DNA of 64,000 nt from Toxorhynchites rutilus septentrionalis (taxonomy: Eukaryota > Arthropoda > Insecta > Diptera > Culicidae), in the NCBI RefSeq assembly GCF_029784135.1, contig NC_073746.1:71714042-71778041 (forward strand). Reading direction: 5' to 3'. The position numbers and the translations under genes were made by a program. Below are positions 42,014 to 53,509 of this stretch, piece by piece. Numbering within the stretch: the stretch's first letter is position 1; every line of letters begins with the position of its first letter. A model generated the notes under the pieces. That model was not told the DNA's origin. It was given only the letters and a program-made list of their open reading frames with translations, and ran no database searches.

Positions 42014-42790
42014 TTCATTACTACCCCCCTTATAAAACCCACCCTCCTTATTTGCAAAAAACTCAGACAGTCAGTTTTCGCAAGCCTCTTTTGAGGCCAA
42101 CTTAGTATCACCAAGAGCGTTTTGCATGGATCGGAAGAGATGATAATCACTTGAAGCCAGGTCCGGACTATACGGTGGGTGCAATAAGACATCCCATCCG
42201 AGCTCCCGTAGCTTCTGGCGGGTCATCAAAGATGTGTGAGGCTGAGCGTTGTCCTGATGGAAAACAACACCATTCCTATTGATCATTTCTGATCGCTTCT
42301 GGTCAATCGCCTGCTTCAAACGGTCAAGCTGCTCACAGTACAGAACCGAGTTGGGGTTCTGGCCATAGTTGAGCAGCTCATACTGGATGATTCCCTTCCA
42401 ATCCCACCAAACACACAGCAAAACCTTCCTGGTTGTCAATCCGGGCTTGGCGATGGTTTGGGTCGGCTCACCGCGCTTCGAACACGACTTTTTTCGCTTT
42501 AGGTTGTCGTACGTGATCCACTTTTAATCACTAGTCACCATCTTCTTCAAAAATGGGTCCAGTTCGTTCCGTTTCAGCAGTGCATCGCAGGCGTTGATTC
42601 GGTCTGAAAGATTTTTTTGCGTCAACTCGTGTGGCAACCATACATCCAGCTTTTTTTGGAATCCTATCTTCTGCAAATGGTTCCATGGTTTTGGTTTTAT
42701 GGTCTATACCCAGTTCCTGGCCAATCGAGCGAGTGCTCACATGCGAGTGCTCACAAGATTCCTTTTGAAGTTTGCATTAATTCAATCAAT
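42014..42790 (-). pseudogene. Mariner transposase relic truncated by microsatellite
   Basis: Minus strand, N to C: VSTRSIGQELGIDHKT (42740 side), shifted frame pieces, WITYDNLKRKKS, then an open stretch TRKVLLCVWWDWKGIIQYEL, LYCEQLDRLKQAIDQKR, VFHQDNAQPHTS and HPPYSPDLASSDYHLF. A stop follows ACEN, and the remaining codons run into the TA repeat. The second and third catalytic aspartates are present; the first lies in the damaged region. It belongs to the same broad mariner group as 14189-15055 but is a different copy with its own changes. No ends are visible. Confidence 0.85.
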
Positions 42791-43059
42791 AGGCGTTATC
42801 GCAGCAAATGGTTATCAATATTTTGCCTAATCATCAATTAGTATGCGTAGAAATTCAGTGAGCAGAAGATATGAAGGCATATCCTTCAATGCAATCTTGA
42901 ATAACCGAGCCAAAGCGTTGTTTTCGTACCCGCTTTTGTAATCCGTGCTAGTAAAACACTTTTCGAAGTGCAAAAAAAAAAAAACATGCAGGTACAGAAG
43001 CACTCCCGGCTTGCATGAATCAACAACTTCAACTTCTATTTTTTTGGGGGTCTTCGTAA

Positions 43060-43290
43060 GTAGCCTAATTGGTTGCGTGTCCGCTACTAAGCGAACGATC
43101 ATGAGCTAATAACTCAGGGCCACTCAACTGATCATCTTTGTGTGTTATTCTAGCTACTATGTCCACGCAACAATCATCATGTGACGGTAATCCCAGTCCC
43201 TTACCGCTCACATTTTCGGTCTGCTGCATCGGTAATTGGCACTATTAGTAACGCAACAAAGGAAGCCTAATATCAACAGTCCCGCTGTGA
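43060..43290 (+). mobile_element. Possible tRNA-related SINE
   Basis: GTAGCCTAATTGGTTGCGTG resembles an A-box region, and ATCATGAGCTAATAACTC, about 40 bases on, resembles a decayed B-box. The body that follows (TTTTCGGTCTGCTGCATCGG, TAATTGGCACTATTAG) reminds me of a mosquito SINE of the Feilai type. The name is from memory and tentative, and target duplications were not found. Confidence 0.35.
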
Positions 43291-43676
43291 ACAGCCCAAC
43301 TGTGAACATTCGAACAATAGTAATATTATTACGCCGAAAAAGGTGACATGTGTTGTGCATCGATAGAATAGAAATTCTCTTACGCCTAAACGGCTACTGT
43401 GTTATAGATAAAACAAATGTTTATCGATAGATAGCGATACTTTTAGGCCTCAAAATGGTAACAGTGTAATATACAACAACAGCTATCTTAAGATAAAAAA
43501 TGTACACGAATGAAATAGGCTCTGTTACAGCTGAATTGTTAAATGAGCCTAATAAAATAAATTGTTGGGATAGAAAAAAAACTTCTACTTTTCATACTAT
43601 AGCGGCTTTCAACTTGAAAGTTCATTCGCCTTTAGTGTCTGCACGATTTTCCCAGGTTCCTAAGTTTAGAAGACCG

Positions 43677-43866
43677 TGTTAGGGAAACATATTCTAGTCT
43701 GCACAAAGGCAAGCGAGTACAAAAGAACTCGCAGTTTGCATTTATTTGCAAAGCCGATTTCCCACCCTTCCTTGGATTTAAAATCTGTGTAAGGGAATCA
43801 CATTTCAGTCGGAGTAAAAATATCCTCGACTTGCATGAATTTGCAATGTCGATTTCCCCGAGGCTG
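43677..43866. repeat. Two imperfect tandem units
   Basis: 43677-43762 and 43789-43865 share the order 'GTGTNAGGGAA..', 'AGTCNGNANAAA', 'CTCGNNNTTGCAT', 'ATTTGCAANGNCGATTTCCC'. A further related piece (CACTCCCGGCTTGCATGAAT) is at 43000-43020. They are noncoding and probably part of a dispersed repeat. Confidence 0.55.
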
Positions 43867-44143
43867 ATTGGTTTTGATGGCTATGTTGGGGAAACCGTAA
43901 ATCGGGCCAATCAAAACGAGGCAGTAAGGGCGTTTAGATAAAGCTTAACATTTTACAGTTATTCAATTGTTTATCTAATGAAAAATAACGTTTTATTAAT
44001 TGCGATAGATGTGTAGAAATATTCCCTATCAATTGATGCAAACATCTTTCCGATCCTGTAATAAATGTTCGAGTTATACGCATTCTAAATCTTTCATTTT
44101 TTCCTGCATGTTCTGTGTTTAGATTTTCATATATTCCGGTTAT

Positions 44144-44419
44144 GTGCTCCCGTGGCCGAGTGGTTAGCGTCATAACTACCATGTCGGGTGTACGGGTTCG
44201 ATTCCCGTTCTGGTCGGGGGAATTTTTCGTCGAAGAAATTTCCTCCGGCTTGCACTGTGATCACGCGTATTCTAGAGCTTGCCACTCAGAATGCATTCAA
44301 GGCGTGTTATTCGGCATAGAAATCTCAACTAAGTACTAATAAAAATGACGCAAGTAATACTACGTTGAGACGGCGAAGTTCCTCTAGGAACGTTAGTGCC
44401 ATTGAAGAAGAAGAAGAAG
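44144..44419 (+). mobile_element. SINE with Ser/Leu-type tRNA head, copy 2
   Basis: Complete copy of 276 bp. Head GTGCTCCCGTGGCCGAGTGG, B-box GGTTCGATTCC, shared body, then a (GAA)n tail. It is flanked by the exact 13-bp duplication ATATTCCGGTTAT (44131-44143 and 44420-44432), so both ends are certain. Confidence 0.92.
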
Positions 44420-44432
44420 ATATTCCGGTTAT

Positions 44433-47400
44433 ACGCAGTCCCACGTCAAAAAACTTTCTTCTTTACCTCACCAAGTTCGAAGCAACATATAATGAATCTT
44501 CTGTCAACGTAAAATAGCCAGTTTCAAAGGAACAAGCCATGAATTTAAGATGTTACAAGATGCAGAAAACTATTCAAAACAATGCAGCATGCATTTCGTC
44601 TGTATACCACATTACAGTTACAATCGCCCTCAAGAAGCCCGAAAATGTCTCACGCGAAGCCCAAGCAGCCCATTAATTTATTGTTATTATATCTAGAATC
44701 GTCTCCCTATACTCTTGCACCAAGTATTTGCCACTTGGTTACAAAATTTATGTTTCCTCCGCACAAAAAAAAACTTTTCTTAACTTTTCTGCATATTCCT
44801 CGCTCGTTCGTCTCCGGGTGACTTTCTAAGGCCGTGGCATTACCGAGAGAGAGGATCTTGAAATATAAATTACGTAGCTTCCATCTCTCGGCTCCTTAAA
44901 TCCTTCCCGCTTTAGCTCGACAGAAAAGGTTTCAATTTTCATTTCTGTCGCCAGTTGGAAAGCCATCGTCGCTGAGTGAAATAGTTACATCAAATCCCAC
45001 TGAGCTTATGCACACAAACACACATACACGTACACATAAACACAGACACACAATAGACGAAAAAAAAAAGTTAGGAGACAACGCAAAATTACGAGCTCGG
45101 CTGAAGAAGCGCAAGAATATGCTAAACAGGACAAATAATGTCCCGCTGCATTTTGCACACCAACCGCGCGCGCCCACCCATCTCGTGTGGCATGCCCGTG
45201 TGCTAGTTTTGAGCAGATCCCGTACCCGTACCGGGATAAGGATGTCAAGTGCATTCAATGTTGTGAATATGTTTATTTATGGGAAATGGAAGGCTGCCGG
45301 GTGAACATGATGAGTATGGAATAGCGCGTCTCCCCGGGACCCCGAGAGTGAAATGTAGAGCAGATATTTTATTGACACTCGAGTGCATGCATATTGCGCT
45401 GCGCTGCAGCTTCCGGGAGGATGATCCTTTCCCGCGAACGGATGACTTCTCGCCGACAGCCTGGTGACAAATTAATTCCTTAATGCGAATGTATCTTTTC
45501 TAAGGGAGGATAGGTTTCAATGGTTTCTGCATATGGGATGTGATGTTCCTGAAATTGGCATTAATATAAAGTTATATAATACAGATTCTTGCAGAAATAA
45601 AAATTGCAAAAATTGAATTCTGGATTCTGGATATGGAGGCAACATATCATTACCAGTCTCCACAAAATAATGATTGCCGATTCTCACGGATTGACTGAAT
45701 TTGTATGAGTACCACTCACAAATCCACTCACAACTCTGTAAAACATGCAAATAAATTCATCATCTCCAAATTCAGTTACAATATATCACGAGTTACATCA
45801 TCCAAAACCGTTTCGTTATCATACAATTACCATAATAGCCATCCATCTGGGGTTTGGCGTTTCCGCTTCTACGAGCTAACCGGATAGCTACCAACGCGTC
45901 AATGTCTGGATCCACTCTCGGTCCCAAACTTTTTTTCATATCTTTGGTAATTCCATTAAGCTCTCTATCATATCGGACCGGCCTCAGACACTGACTGCAT
46001 CAGATGAGCAAGAACATCACCCAAATTCCTTCCATCCACATGCGAAGAGCGCTTCAACATTTTTGCTTGGCTGTCCCTCGAGATCGGTGTGGGATATGTG
46101 CCGCAATGCACCCATCCACATCGCCCAGCAGTGCAAGCGAAATAGCTCACGCTAAGCCATCAATAGTTTTGACCCAAATCCATAAAAATTAACTGCCTAT
46201 GATAAGAGGAATTTACGATGGGCTTCTCGCTCTTGTGCTGTACACTTTTGTTCTATCTTCGCCGCTTCTTATGGGTCCCTGCTCAAGTGGTCCCATCAGA
46301 GCAGCTCTCGCAGCTCATGCATGTGCATCTACAGCATCCAAAAAGTGGAAGAAGAACAAGCGGAAAAATTCCACCAGCATTGACTGCATTTCTTTCAAAT
46401 AGTCCATATTTTTTGCGCCAATGCTATTTTCCGTGGCAGACAGGAACATTGTAAAAATTGCCATTGTTGACGAAAGGGATGGGAAACGTGTGCTTGAAGC
46501 GCAATTTATGATTATGGAAAAACGTAATAACGGAAACGTTTACGTTAGATTATTCCATCGTGTGTAGTACTTGAAAATACTGTGGAGATTTCATCTATCA
46601 GTACAATCTATCGGTAGATTGAATATATTGGTAACATGCCAAATGTTGACAGCTAATGACTCAAATACGTTGGCCGCATGAAAATAGATGCAGGTGATCG
46701 AAACATCTAATTCTGTTCCATATTTACCTACTAGATGTAACATGCATTTTGATTATTTATTTTACCTTTACCTCCAAAACCATATTCCAATAATTCCTTG
46801 CATAGCACAGTTCATGGTTGCTCCTCTTTCCTTCTCTTTCCGTATTCCTTGCATTTTCCTTATCGCAAAATATTACACCCGTATTTTTTCATTTCTTTAT
46901 CAGGGTGCACATTTTCGTTTTATGGCTCAATAACGCAGCTATCACCACTGGAAATATTTTCTTCACATCCGACTTGAAATGTGCTGCACTTTGACCCGGA
47001 AACACTGCTCGAATTCACGAAAATTTATTTCGTCGATCGGAAAAAATCGCCGCTGAGTCATTCACGATTTGTCAGCCATCCTGCAAGCGACCAGATGGCA
47101 GCGGCTGCGAGGCAAATGGCCTTTCTCAAGGCCGAGTGCTTAGTTTTGTTTTCCAAATTGATATTTTTTTAAAGCTAGAGGCGAATTAACTGAGAAAGTT
47201 TGATAGTCTAAGAAAGCCGCTTTAATTCAAATCATTACACCAATAAATCCGAGCACGCTCACATTCATAGGCGCTCTCTCAGTAAAAAATTGTACAATTC
47301 AATTCGCTGATCACGCTGATTACTTGGGATATTTTTTTTTCGAATGCATCGAAGTTGTCAAAATATCTCTCGAACGTTTTGATGGCCTTGAAAAGGATCG

Positions 47401-49600
47401 ATTGGTTTGTGTGGTTTTACAAAGCATTTGAATATGGTGAATCATGATTCATTCTTGTTCTCGCGAGAACAATATACGAGATTAATTTCTTTATTGCCAA
47501 TGCACGAAGCGCACTCAGTATGCACGCGAATATTCTTCTCGCACTAAACCCAAGATGATATCTGCGACCCGAGATGAAATACAATATGATATATTATTTT
47601 CATATTTGCGACCCGAGATGATATCATATTTGTTCTCTCACCACCGACATTCATCTGATAACACATGAAATCAACGAAACGTACACCCAAAACTAATTTT
47701 TAGCACATCCTTTGACATCATAATTAACATTAAAAGAGCTTAAAAATAAAAAAAATATATAAGAGGTTGTGTTCAGACACGACCGCATTGTTGACGTAGA
47801 ACTTGACTGTAGTTTAATTCAAGACGCTTGTTTATAACTGCGGATATAATTTTATAATGCTACGAAAATTTTGCAATAACCATTCTATCAGTTTGGTCGC
47901 TCTGAAATGTTTTTTGTAGAATCGTTTGACGATAATTATTTGATGATTCATTCTTGTGCTCGCGGAACAATACATGCTCGAGATAAACGCAGCTGTCATC
48001 CTTAGTGGAGAAAGTTTTGCCACTGGCAAGCCAAACCAAATCAAATACAAAATTCCAGAACGACATTCAACTCGACAACTCTATCTGCACGCGAACCCGA
48101 ATGAATTAACGACTTCTTATAACTTATTGAATAACTTGGTATTCTCCAAATATTTTTTTGGTGCACAACCTCAACATCTGCTTCACCATAGCGTCAGTTC
48201 AGTGCATTGATGCAATATCTAAGGCACCAACGAAGCCTTTATGATGATAGAAAACAAACAATGTTAACTGCCTGGAAAAAGACTGAATATTTGCCTCAGT
48301 AGAGATTCATTACTAATACCCTAGCGTAAATAATTCCCTCCTGCTATCTCCCCTCCTGTTTTATATTTATCATTACAAATGGGGTTTCAGCGTAGCGAAG
48401 ATGCACTATTTTTACGTACGGGTTATGAAGCACGCACGTACGCACACAAATATCCATATATCGATGGCTTGAAACAACTAAATATACACACACTTATCTC
48501 CGTTTTGCGCTTTTCTCAACCTGACGATAGTCTAGCATGATGATTCCCCACATAATTGGGTAGCTAAAAACATTAATGCAATGGCGTCAGTTTGATGCAA
48601 TGATTGCAATGCCAGAGACATCAGCGAGTGAATAATTTGGTCGCGTCCACAGCTCAATCCGAAACGAAGACATGTGATGGCGCAAAACAAGGAAAAACAA
48701 GCGATGTTCATTGTTTTGTATCTAGAACGATACTGAAGGTTTGTCTTTTCTTCCTTTCCTTATTGAATTAATGAGACTTTCAACTTCTTCACTTCATTCG
48801 TCTCTAGCCTTCAAAAAGGCCCTTGGAAAACTCTACTCTTTCCTCATATTACTCCTCCACCCCCTTCCCTTAAGAAAACCATTCGATCCCTCGCCGTCCA
48901 ACTCGCCCAGCAACGGTGTTGTCCAGTCGGTGTCCTCACGAAGAATGAAGTTTGCCTCAGCAAGATGCACTGTTTATAGTCTAGGCAAATATTCCCCTCC
49001 GTTGTTCTTCATCTCCTTTGTTCACGGAGACTTTACATCTCATGATTCCCCTCTCTTTGATCGTCGATAAGTTACTCGTTGACAGCTCTGTTTGGGAAAG
49101 CACACAAATGGACAGAACAAATGTGTGAGGAAATGGGAATGCCTCCAATTTTCATCATTTTTCAACCATATACAGACTATGGGATTGTAATGTATATCAT
49201 ATCGAACAAATCATGAGGAATTTCCGATTCGTTTGTTATGTAAATCGCCAGAATCCGTTCACGGCAAAGTAGTTACTAACGTTAACTTTATTTCATAAAA
49301 ACGTGACCTGTTTTCTGATTTGGCAACCTTAATGAAAGACGTAGTTCTACGTCAAAAAATGCTGTACAAATGGTAAAGCATTAGTATAATATATTATATA
49401 TGCCATATTTATATAAGAGCAATATTAGAGAGCGAAACAAGAGACACATTGCAAATAAGCACGCATCAACCGTTTTGCGAATACTTTGCCACATACACGA
49501 CCCCCATCCGGAAAGGATACAGGTTCACGTTTATGATCTCCTTTTTATTCTTCGAAAACACTTTCCATGTATACTTTTAAGACTCAACTTCTTTTTATAA
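44433..49600. other. No recognised gene; small repeats only
   Basis: About 5 kb of mixed DNA. It has a CA-rich simple repeat at 45008-45055. GATTCATTCTTGTNCTCGCG occurs at 47448 and again at 47943, and TGCGACCCGAGATGATAT variants occur at 47563 and 47609. A segment at 49290-49345 is similar to 50970-51035. None of the open frames (for example 48741-49070, 109 codons; 46218-46454) has recognisable motifs, start context or signals, so none is called. Confidence 0.45.
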
Positions 49601-49624
49601 TGTGGTATAATATCATCAGGCATT

Positions 49625-49712
49625 CATGAAATAGCATCAGTGGCTATGTGGATTGCGTAGTTGTGTAAAACAGCCTTACATTCCAGCCGGCCATGGTTCG
49701 ATCCCTGCTTAG
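49625..49712 (+). repeat. tRNA-like SINE head or decayed tRNA-like sequence
   Basis: GTGGCTATGTGGATTGCGTA resembles an A-box region, and GGTTCGATCCC is a perfect B-box at 49690-49700. The anticodon arm and acceptor stem do not form, so it is not a tRNA gene. The body and tail of a SINE are not clear. Confidence 0.35.
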
Positions 49713-50511
49713 AATCGTTTGGACTTTTTTTGAGTACAATTCCGTTCCGTTCAGTCTGCGAGAAAAAGAGAGCTTTCATAAATACAAACATTTAAAAAAT
49801 TTGAAAAGGGTGCTTTTATTTGTTCATTTCACTCTTCAGTACATGAAAAAACATTTTTTCTTCCAATGCCAACGTTTGGGTGTACGTTTGATTCAATCAT
49901 ACCTTTGTGGGCAGTTTGAAAACCGATGTGGCAATGTGCAAAAATCGATGATATGCACCAACCGCCAATATTGACTTCGATGGACTTTCGAATATATTTA
50001 TAGACTTTCGTTATTTCGATAACTTTTCGAAACTGGTTTGAAAAATTATTGAGTTATGGGAAATAATTTTTGGGCCAATATGTAACAAACATTACTCATA
50101 CACCTTTTATGTTTCGAAAGTGATTAGCATACCTATTCTTCGTTCGTCCGGCAGCGAGATATTTACGATTAAATCCTTGCACCCCAAGCTTAACGCTCTG
50201 GCTTTCGAAATTTTAATCTAAACACCTAGTACAGGTGGTGCAAAAATACAGCAGCACTTGCTACCAGAAGGCAAGAAAATCGACGCGGTGTCTCCACCGA
50301 AAAAAATTGTGTGCGATATTTATCCGTTTTTCCTTTGCAAAACAGTCCCGACATCAGTATTGAGAAAGACTGATGTGTGCTAGCAGGAGCAAGTCTGTGG
50401 CCGTAACAATGATGATCATAGTTTTAATTATAAAGACTTTAAAATTTATCAGTTCATTTGCCTCAAAATAGCTTTGAAAATGGCAATTTGGATACCAAAC
50501 TAAACTCTCGG

Positions 50512-50786
50512 TGGACCCGTGGCCGAGTGGTTAGCGTCTCACATTATCATGCCGGGTGTTCGGGTTCGATTCCCGTTCTGGCCGGGGGATTTTTTCGTCA
50601 AAGAAATTTCCTTCGACTTGCACTGTGGTCACGCGTATTCTAGAGCTTGCCCCTCGGAATACATTCAAGGCGTGTTATTTGGCTTAAGAAATCTCAACTA
50701 AGTATTAATAAATGACGCTAATTAATGCGTACGTTGAGACGGCAAAAGTTCCACAGGGAACGTTAACGCCATTCAAGAAGAAGAAA
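50512..50786 (+). mobile_element. SINE with Ser/Leu-type tRNA head, copy 3
   Basis: A 275-bp copy of the same family as 44144-44419: CCGTGGCCGAGTGG, GGTTCGATTCC, shared body and a GAAGAAGAAAAA tail. The 10-bp target duplication AAACTCTCGG is at 50502-50511 and 50787-50796. Confidence 0.92.
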
Positions 50787-51236
50787 AAACTCTCGGCCTT
50801 AAGAAAGATCATTTGGAAAACCTCTCTGCCGTCTTGTCGATAGATGACTGGTGAATTGGAAAGCCGCGAAATTACGAATAGCTTGTTTATACTCAATAAA
50901 TTGAAAATGAGCGGACCTTAAATTGCAATATTAGAGAAAACACATTGTCGGTAGTACGAATGTTGCATTTGCTATTTCTATTTCATGAAAATATTTTCTG
51001 ATTTGGCACCATTATTGAGAGACGTGGTTCTACACAAAAAAGGTAATTATTTTTTGGGTTTTCGTTATTGTTAAACACACAAAAAGCACACATCAAATGG
51101 ACTAACAACGCTTGTCACTATGTAATTGTAGAACATATGCGAATTAAATTTTCCGAGCTTTCCCATTTTCCTTCAGATTTTTCCGAAAATTTTCAATTGT
51201 CATGTCGGAATATATTCGGTTGAAATATGTGTATTA

Positions 51237-51520
51237 TTTTTATGGGACTTCCTCTCCATTCCAGAGGGGAGGGGGGGTGTCATACCATCATAGAGACATT
51301 TCTCCAAAAACCCTCACATTCCAAATTTCGTTCCATTTGCTTGAGAGAACTAAGAGTTATGCAGAAGTTTGTGTTTCATTTGTATGGCAGCCCCCTTTGG
51401 CCGTAGAGAGGGAGTAGGTGTGTCGAACCACCATAGAAACACTTATTGCTCCTTAAAACCTCCAGATACAAATTGTGGGTTCAATTTGCTTGATTAGTTC
51501 TTGAGTTACGCAACCTCGCA
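51237..51520 (+). repeat. Two imperfect tandem units (~141 bp)
   Basis: Units start at 51237 and 51378. Both carry a CC-rich then G-rich stretch, 'GTGTCNNACCANCATAGANAC', a run like 'CTCCNNAAAACC', 'ATTTGCTTGA' and 'AGTTATGCA'. Shared elements of this type occur in the 3' parts of larger insect transposons, but the source is not identifiable here. Confidence 0.6.
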
Positions 51521-51547
51521 AACACTTGTTGGAAATTGTAACGGCTG

Positions 51548-51549
<2 letters not shown>

Positions 51550-51610
<61 letters not shown>
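51550..51610. repeat. (TA)n microsatellite
   Basis: About 30 uninterrupted AT units. Confidence 0.95.
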
Positions 51611-51613
<3 letters not shown>

Positions 51614-51639
51614 TAGAATTCAAATTAGTTTTTGAAAAA

Positions 51640-52130
51640 AATATTCTTTTCAGCGTATTTTTTTAAACAATTTTTCAATTTTTTTTTATTATGATTTGAA
51701 CAATTTCCTACATTTTGTCCTTTGACCAGAATTTTGTAGGAATTTTTTTTCAATTCATTTATTTATAAGTTATAAGAGTCAATCACATAAGCTTTACGGA
51801 GCCGCTAATTCAAGATTCATTAATAACAAATTTCAACATAATTCTTAGTTTCCTAATTCGGTCGAATTCTACCGATTACTCGCGGTTTACTCGAGGCTAG
51901 AGAGACAACAATGTTTGTGGAACTTGTCAGGTTGAGGGTTGCCGCACGTACTGTAGCATTCTGCATAATGACCAGGAATAGCATAGGGATCAATGTATTT
52001 ACAATATAAATTTTACATCCACAACGTTTCACTGCAATCTGAGATGTTGCTGCCAAAAGCCAGTTGAGTTGGCGTGAAATTCATCTATTGCGAAATTACG
52101 GCTGGATGCTGTGCTACCAAAGTTGATTTC
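51640..52130. other. No recognised gene
   Basis: AT-rich sequence. The 67-codon minus frame near 51853 (KRCGCKIYIVNTLIPMLFLV) has a hydrophobic stretch but no family features. Confidence 0.35.
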
Positions 52131-52136
52131 ATTTAA

Positions 52137-52521
52137 CCCTTAGCGAGCCAATGCCGCCATACTCGCGATATTTTAAATATTAAAAAAAATCGAATGCTGC
52201 CTATGCGGCATTCCGTTATATTTCAAGAATTCTGTTAGGTTATGCCTTTTTTATGCATGCAACGTGATCTGGAGCATCCCCTTCCGAGCATTCAGTGCAA
52301 ATACATAGTTTTGTATACGGTCAATAAAGTTTGTTATCGTCATTTTCGGAGCACTATCTGGTAGAAGAAAGAGAAACGGAGTCGTGCATACATGCGTACA
52401 ATCCTATAAAGCGATATTAATTAGGCACCTTTTCTTGCTCTGGAAATAAAGCACTTAATTTTTTTAAAATCCGTCGACCAACTGGTCATGGTTCTAGAAA
52501 AATGCGCTCGTTCGTTAAAGG
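52137..52521. mobile_element. TTAA-flanked miniature element, 385 bp
   Basis: TTAA at 52133-52136 and 52522-52525. Left end CCCTTAGCGAGCC; right end, complemented, CCTTTAACGAACGAGC. The ends start with CC and are flanked by TTAA, as in piggyBac-type elements. A GC-box-like mirrored motif (GCCGCCATAC, GCCTATGCGGCA) lies near the left end. No coding capacity. Confidence 0.5.
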
Positions 52522-52797
52522 TTAAAAAAGTTGAAGCCTTTCTGTATCTTTTAAAATGATTGTTGCTTTGCTTGCTTTTTGCTTAATTAAAGAGATAAAC
52601 GTACCGATTTGTTTTGAAATATCTCTTAAATTTAAATAATCATCTTTCCATCCAATTGTCAATGCAAACATTCAAAAAGCGAAAAAAACAAAAACATTAA
52701 TATACGGAAAAGTCCATTGTAAATTAGGTCCAACATAATCATCTTGTATGCATTTCGAAATTTCACGTCTCTGTCTGTATTGAAAAAGGATAAGATA

Positions 52798-53506
52798 CAT
52801 CGGGGCAAGTTGGAACGGATTTTCCGAAGTTCAACTTGAAAGTTATCTTAAAAATCACCAAACCACTAAATTGAAAACAGTGTGCAGCATATACAAGGTG
52901 TGACAGATGACTTTCAATGAAAAATAGAGATTCACACTGGATGTTTCGAAATATAAATATTTTTGAAATTTTTCGTTTTCATACACATTGTTTGAACTTG
53001 CGGGATAAGTTGGAACGCGAACAATCATGAGTTTAATGGGCGGTTTAGCTTCTCGAAACATCTACAACTGATTTATGAAACACTAAATTGAAGGAATTAC
53101 ATGTGGGGGTGTAGCCTGATACACGCAAAATAACATCAAGAATACTATTTTAGTCGCTTTCATGTCAGAGTAGAGCTACTCAAAATGGCCACTAATGAGT
53201 AACGTATTACGACCGAATAAGTCAGCGCGCAGAAATGTTTGTTTTGATTTCACGAACGAGGAAGTGTAAACAAAGGCGAGGATTGCGTTTAGGTATTCCA
53301 ATAGTCTGGTAATGGCTGTCATAAGGTGGGTGGGAAGGTATCGTTTACTGAAAAAATATATAACGCCAAACCAGCATTCCTAGTAAAAGTTATGGCTTCC
53401 GTTTAAACTTACCCCGTATTTCAACTTGTATTTTTTTTTTTTAAATTTTTTTTGTATAACCCCGTATTTCAACTTGTATTTTTGTATTTTTTTATTCAAC
53501 CCGGTG
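52798..53506. mobile_element. TA-flanked miniature element with GTTGGAAC motifs
   Basis: TA at 52796-52797 and 53507-53508. The left end, CATCGGGGCAAGTTGGAACG, recurs inside as GCGGGATAAGTTGGAACGCG (53000-53019). Near the right end, CCCCGTATTTCAACTTGTAT occurs twice in tandem (53413 and 53461), the complement of the same motif. Terminal CATCGGG and CCCGGTG are weak inverted repeats. Noncoding. Confidence 0.45.
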
Positions 53507-53509
53507 TAC

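Noticed and set aside
44151..44226. tRNA gene
   Set aside because: A-box and B-box are present, but the acceptor stem does not form and the sequence continues into a repeated SINE body with target duplications. The same reasoning applies at 24310-24386 and 50519-50590.
45006..45304. Overlapping 82-108 codon frames on both strands
   Set aside because: They run through a CA-rich simple repeat and lack features.
48741..49070. 109-codon plus frame as a gene
   Set aside because: Leu/Ser-rich low-information translation with no recognisable domain or start context.
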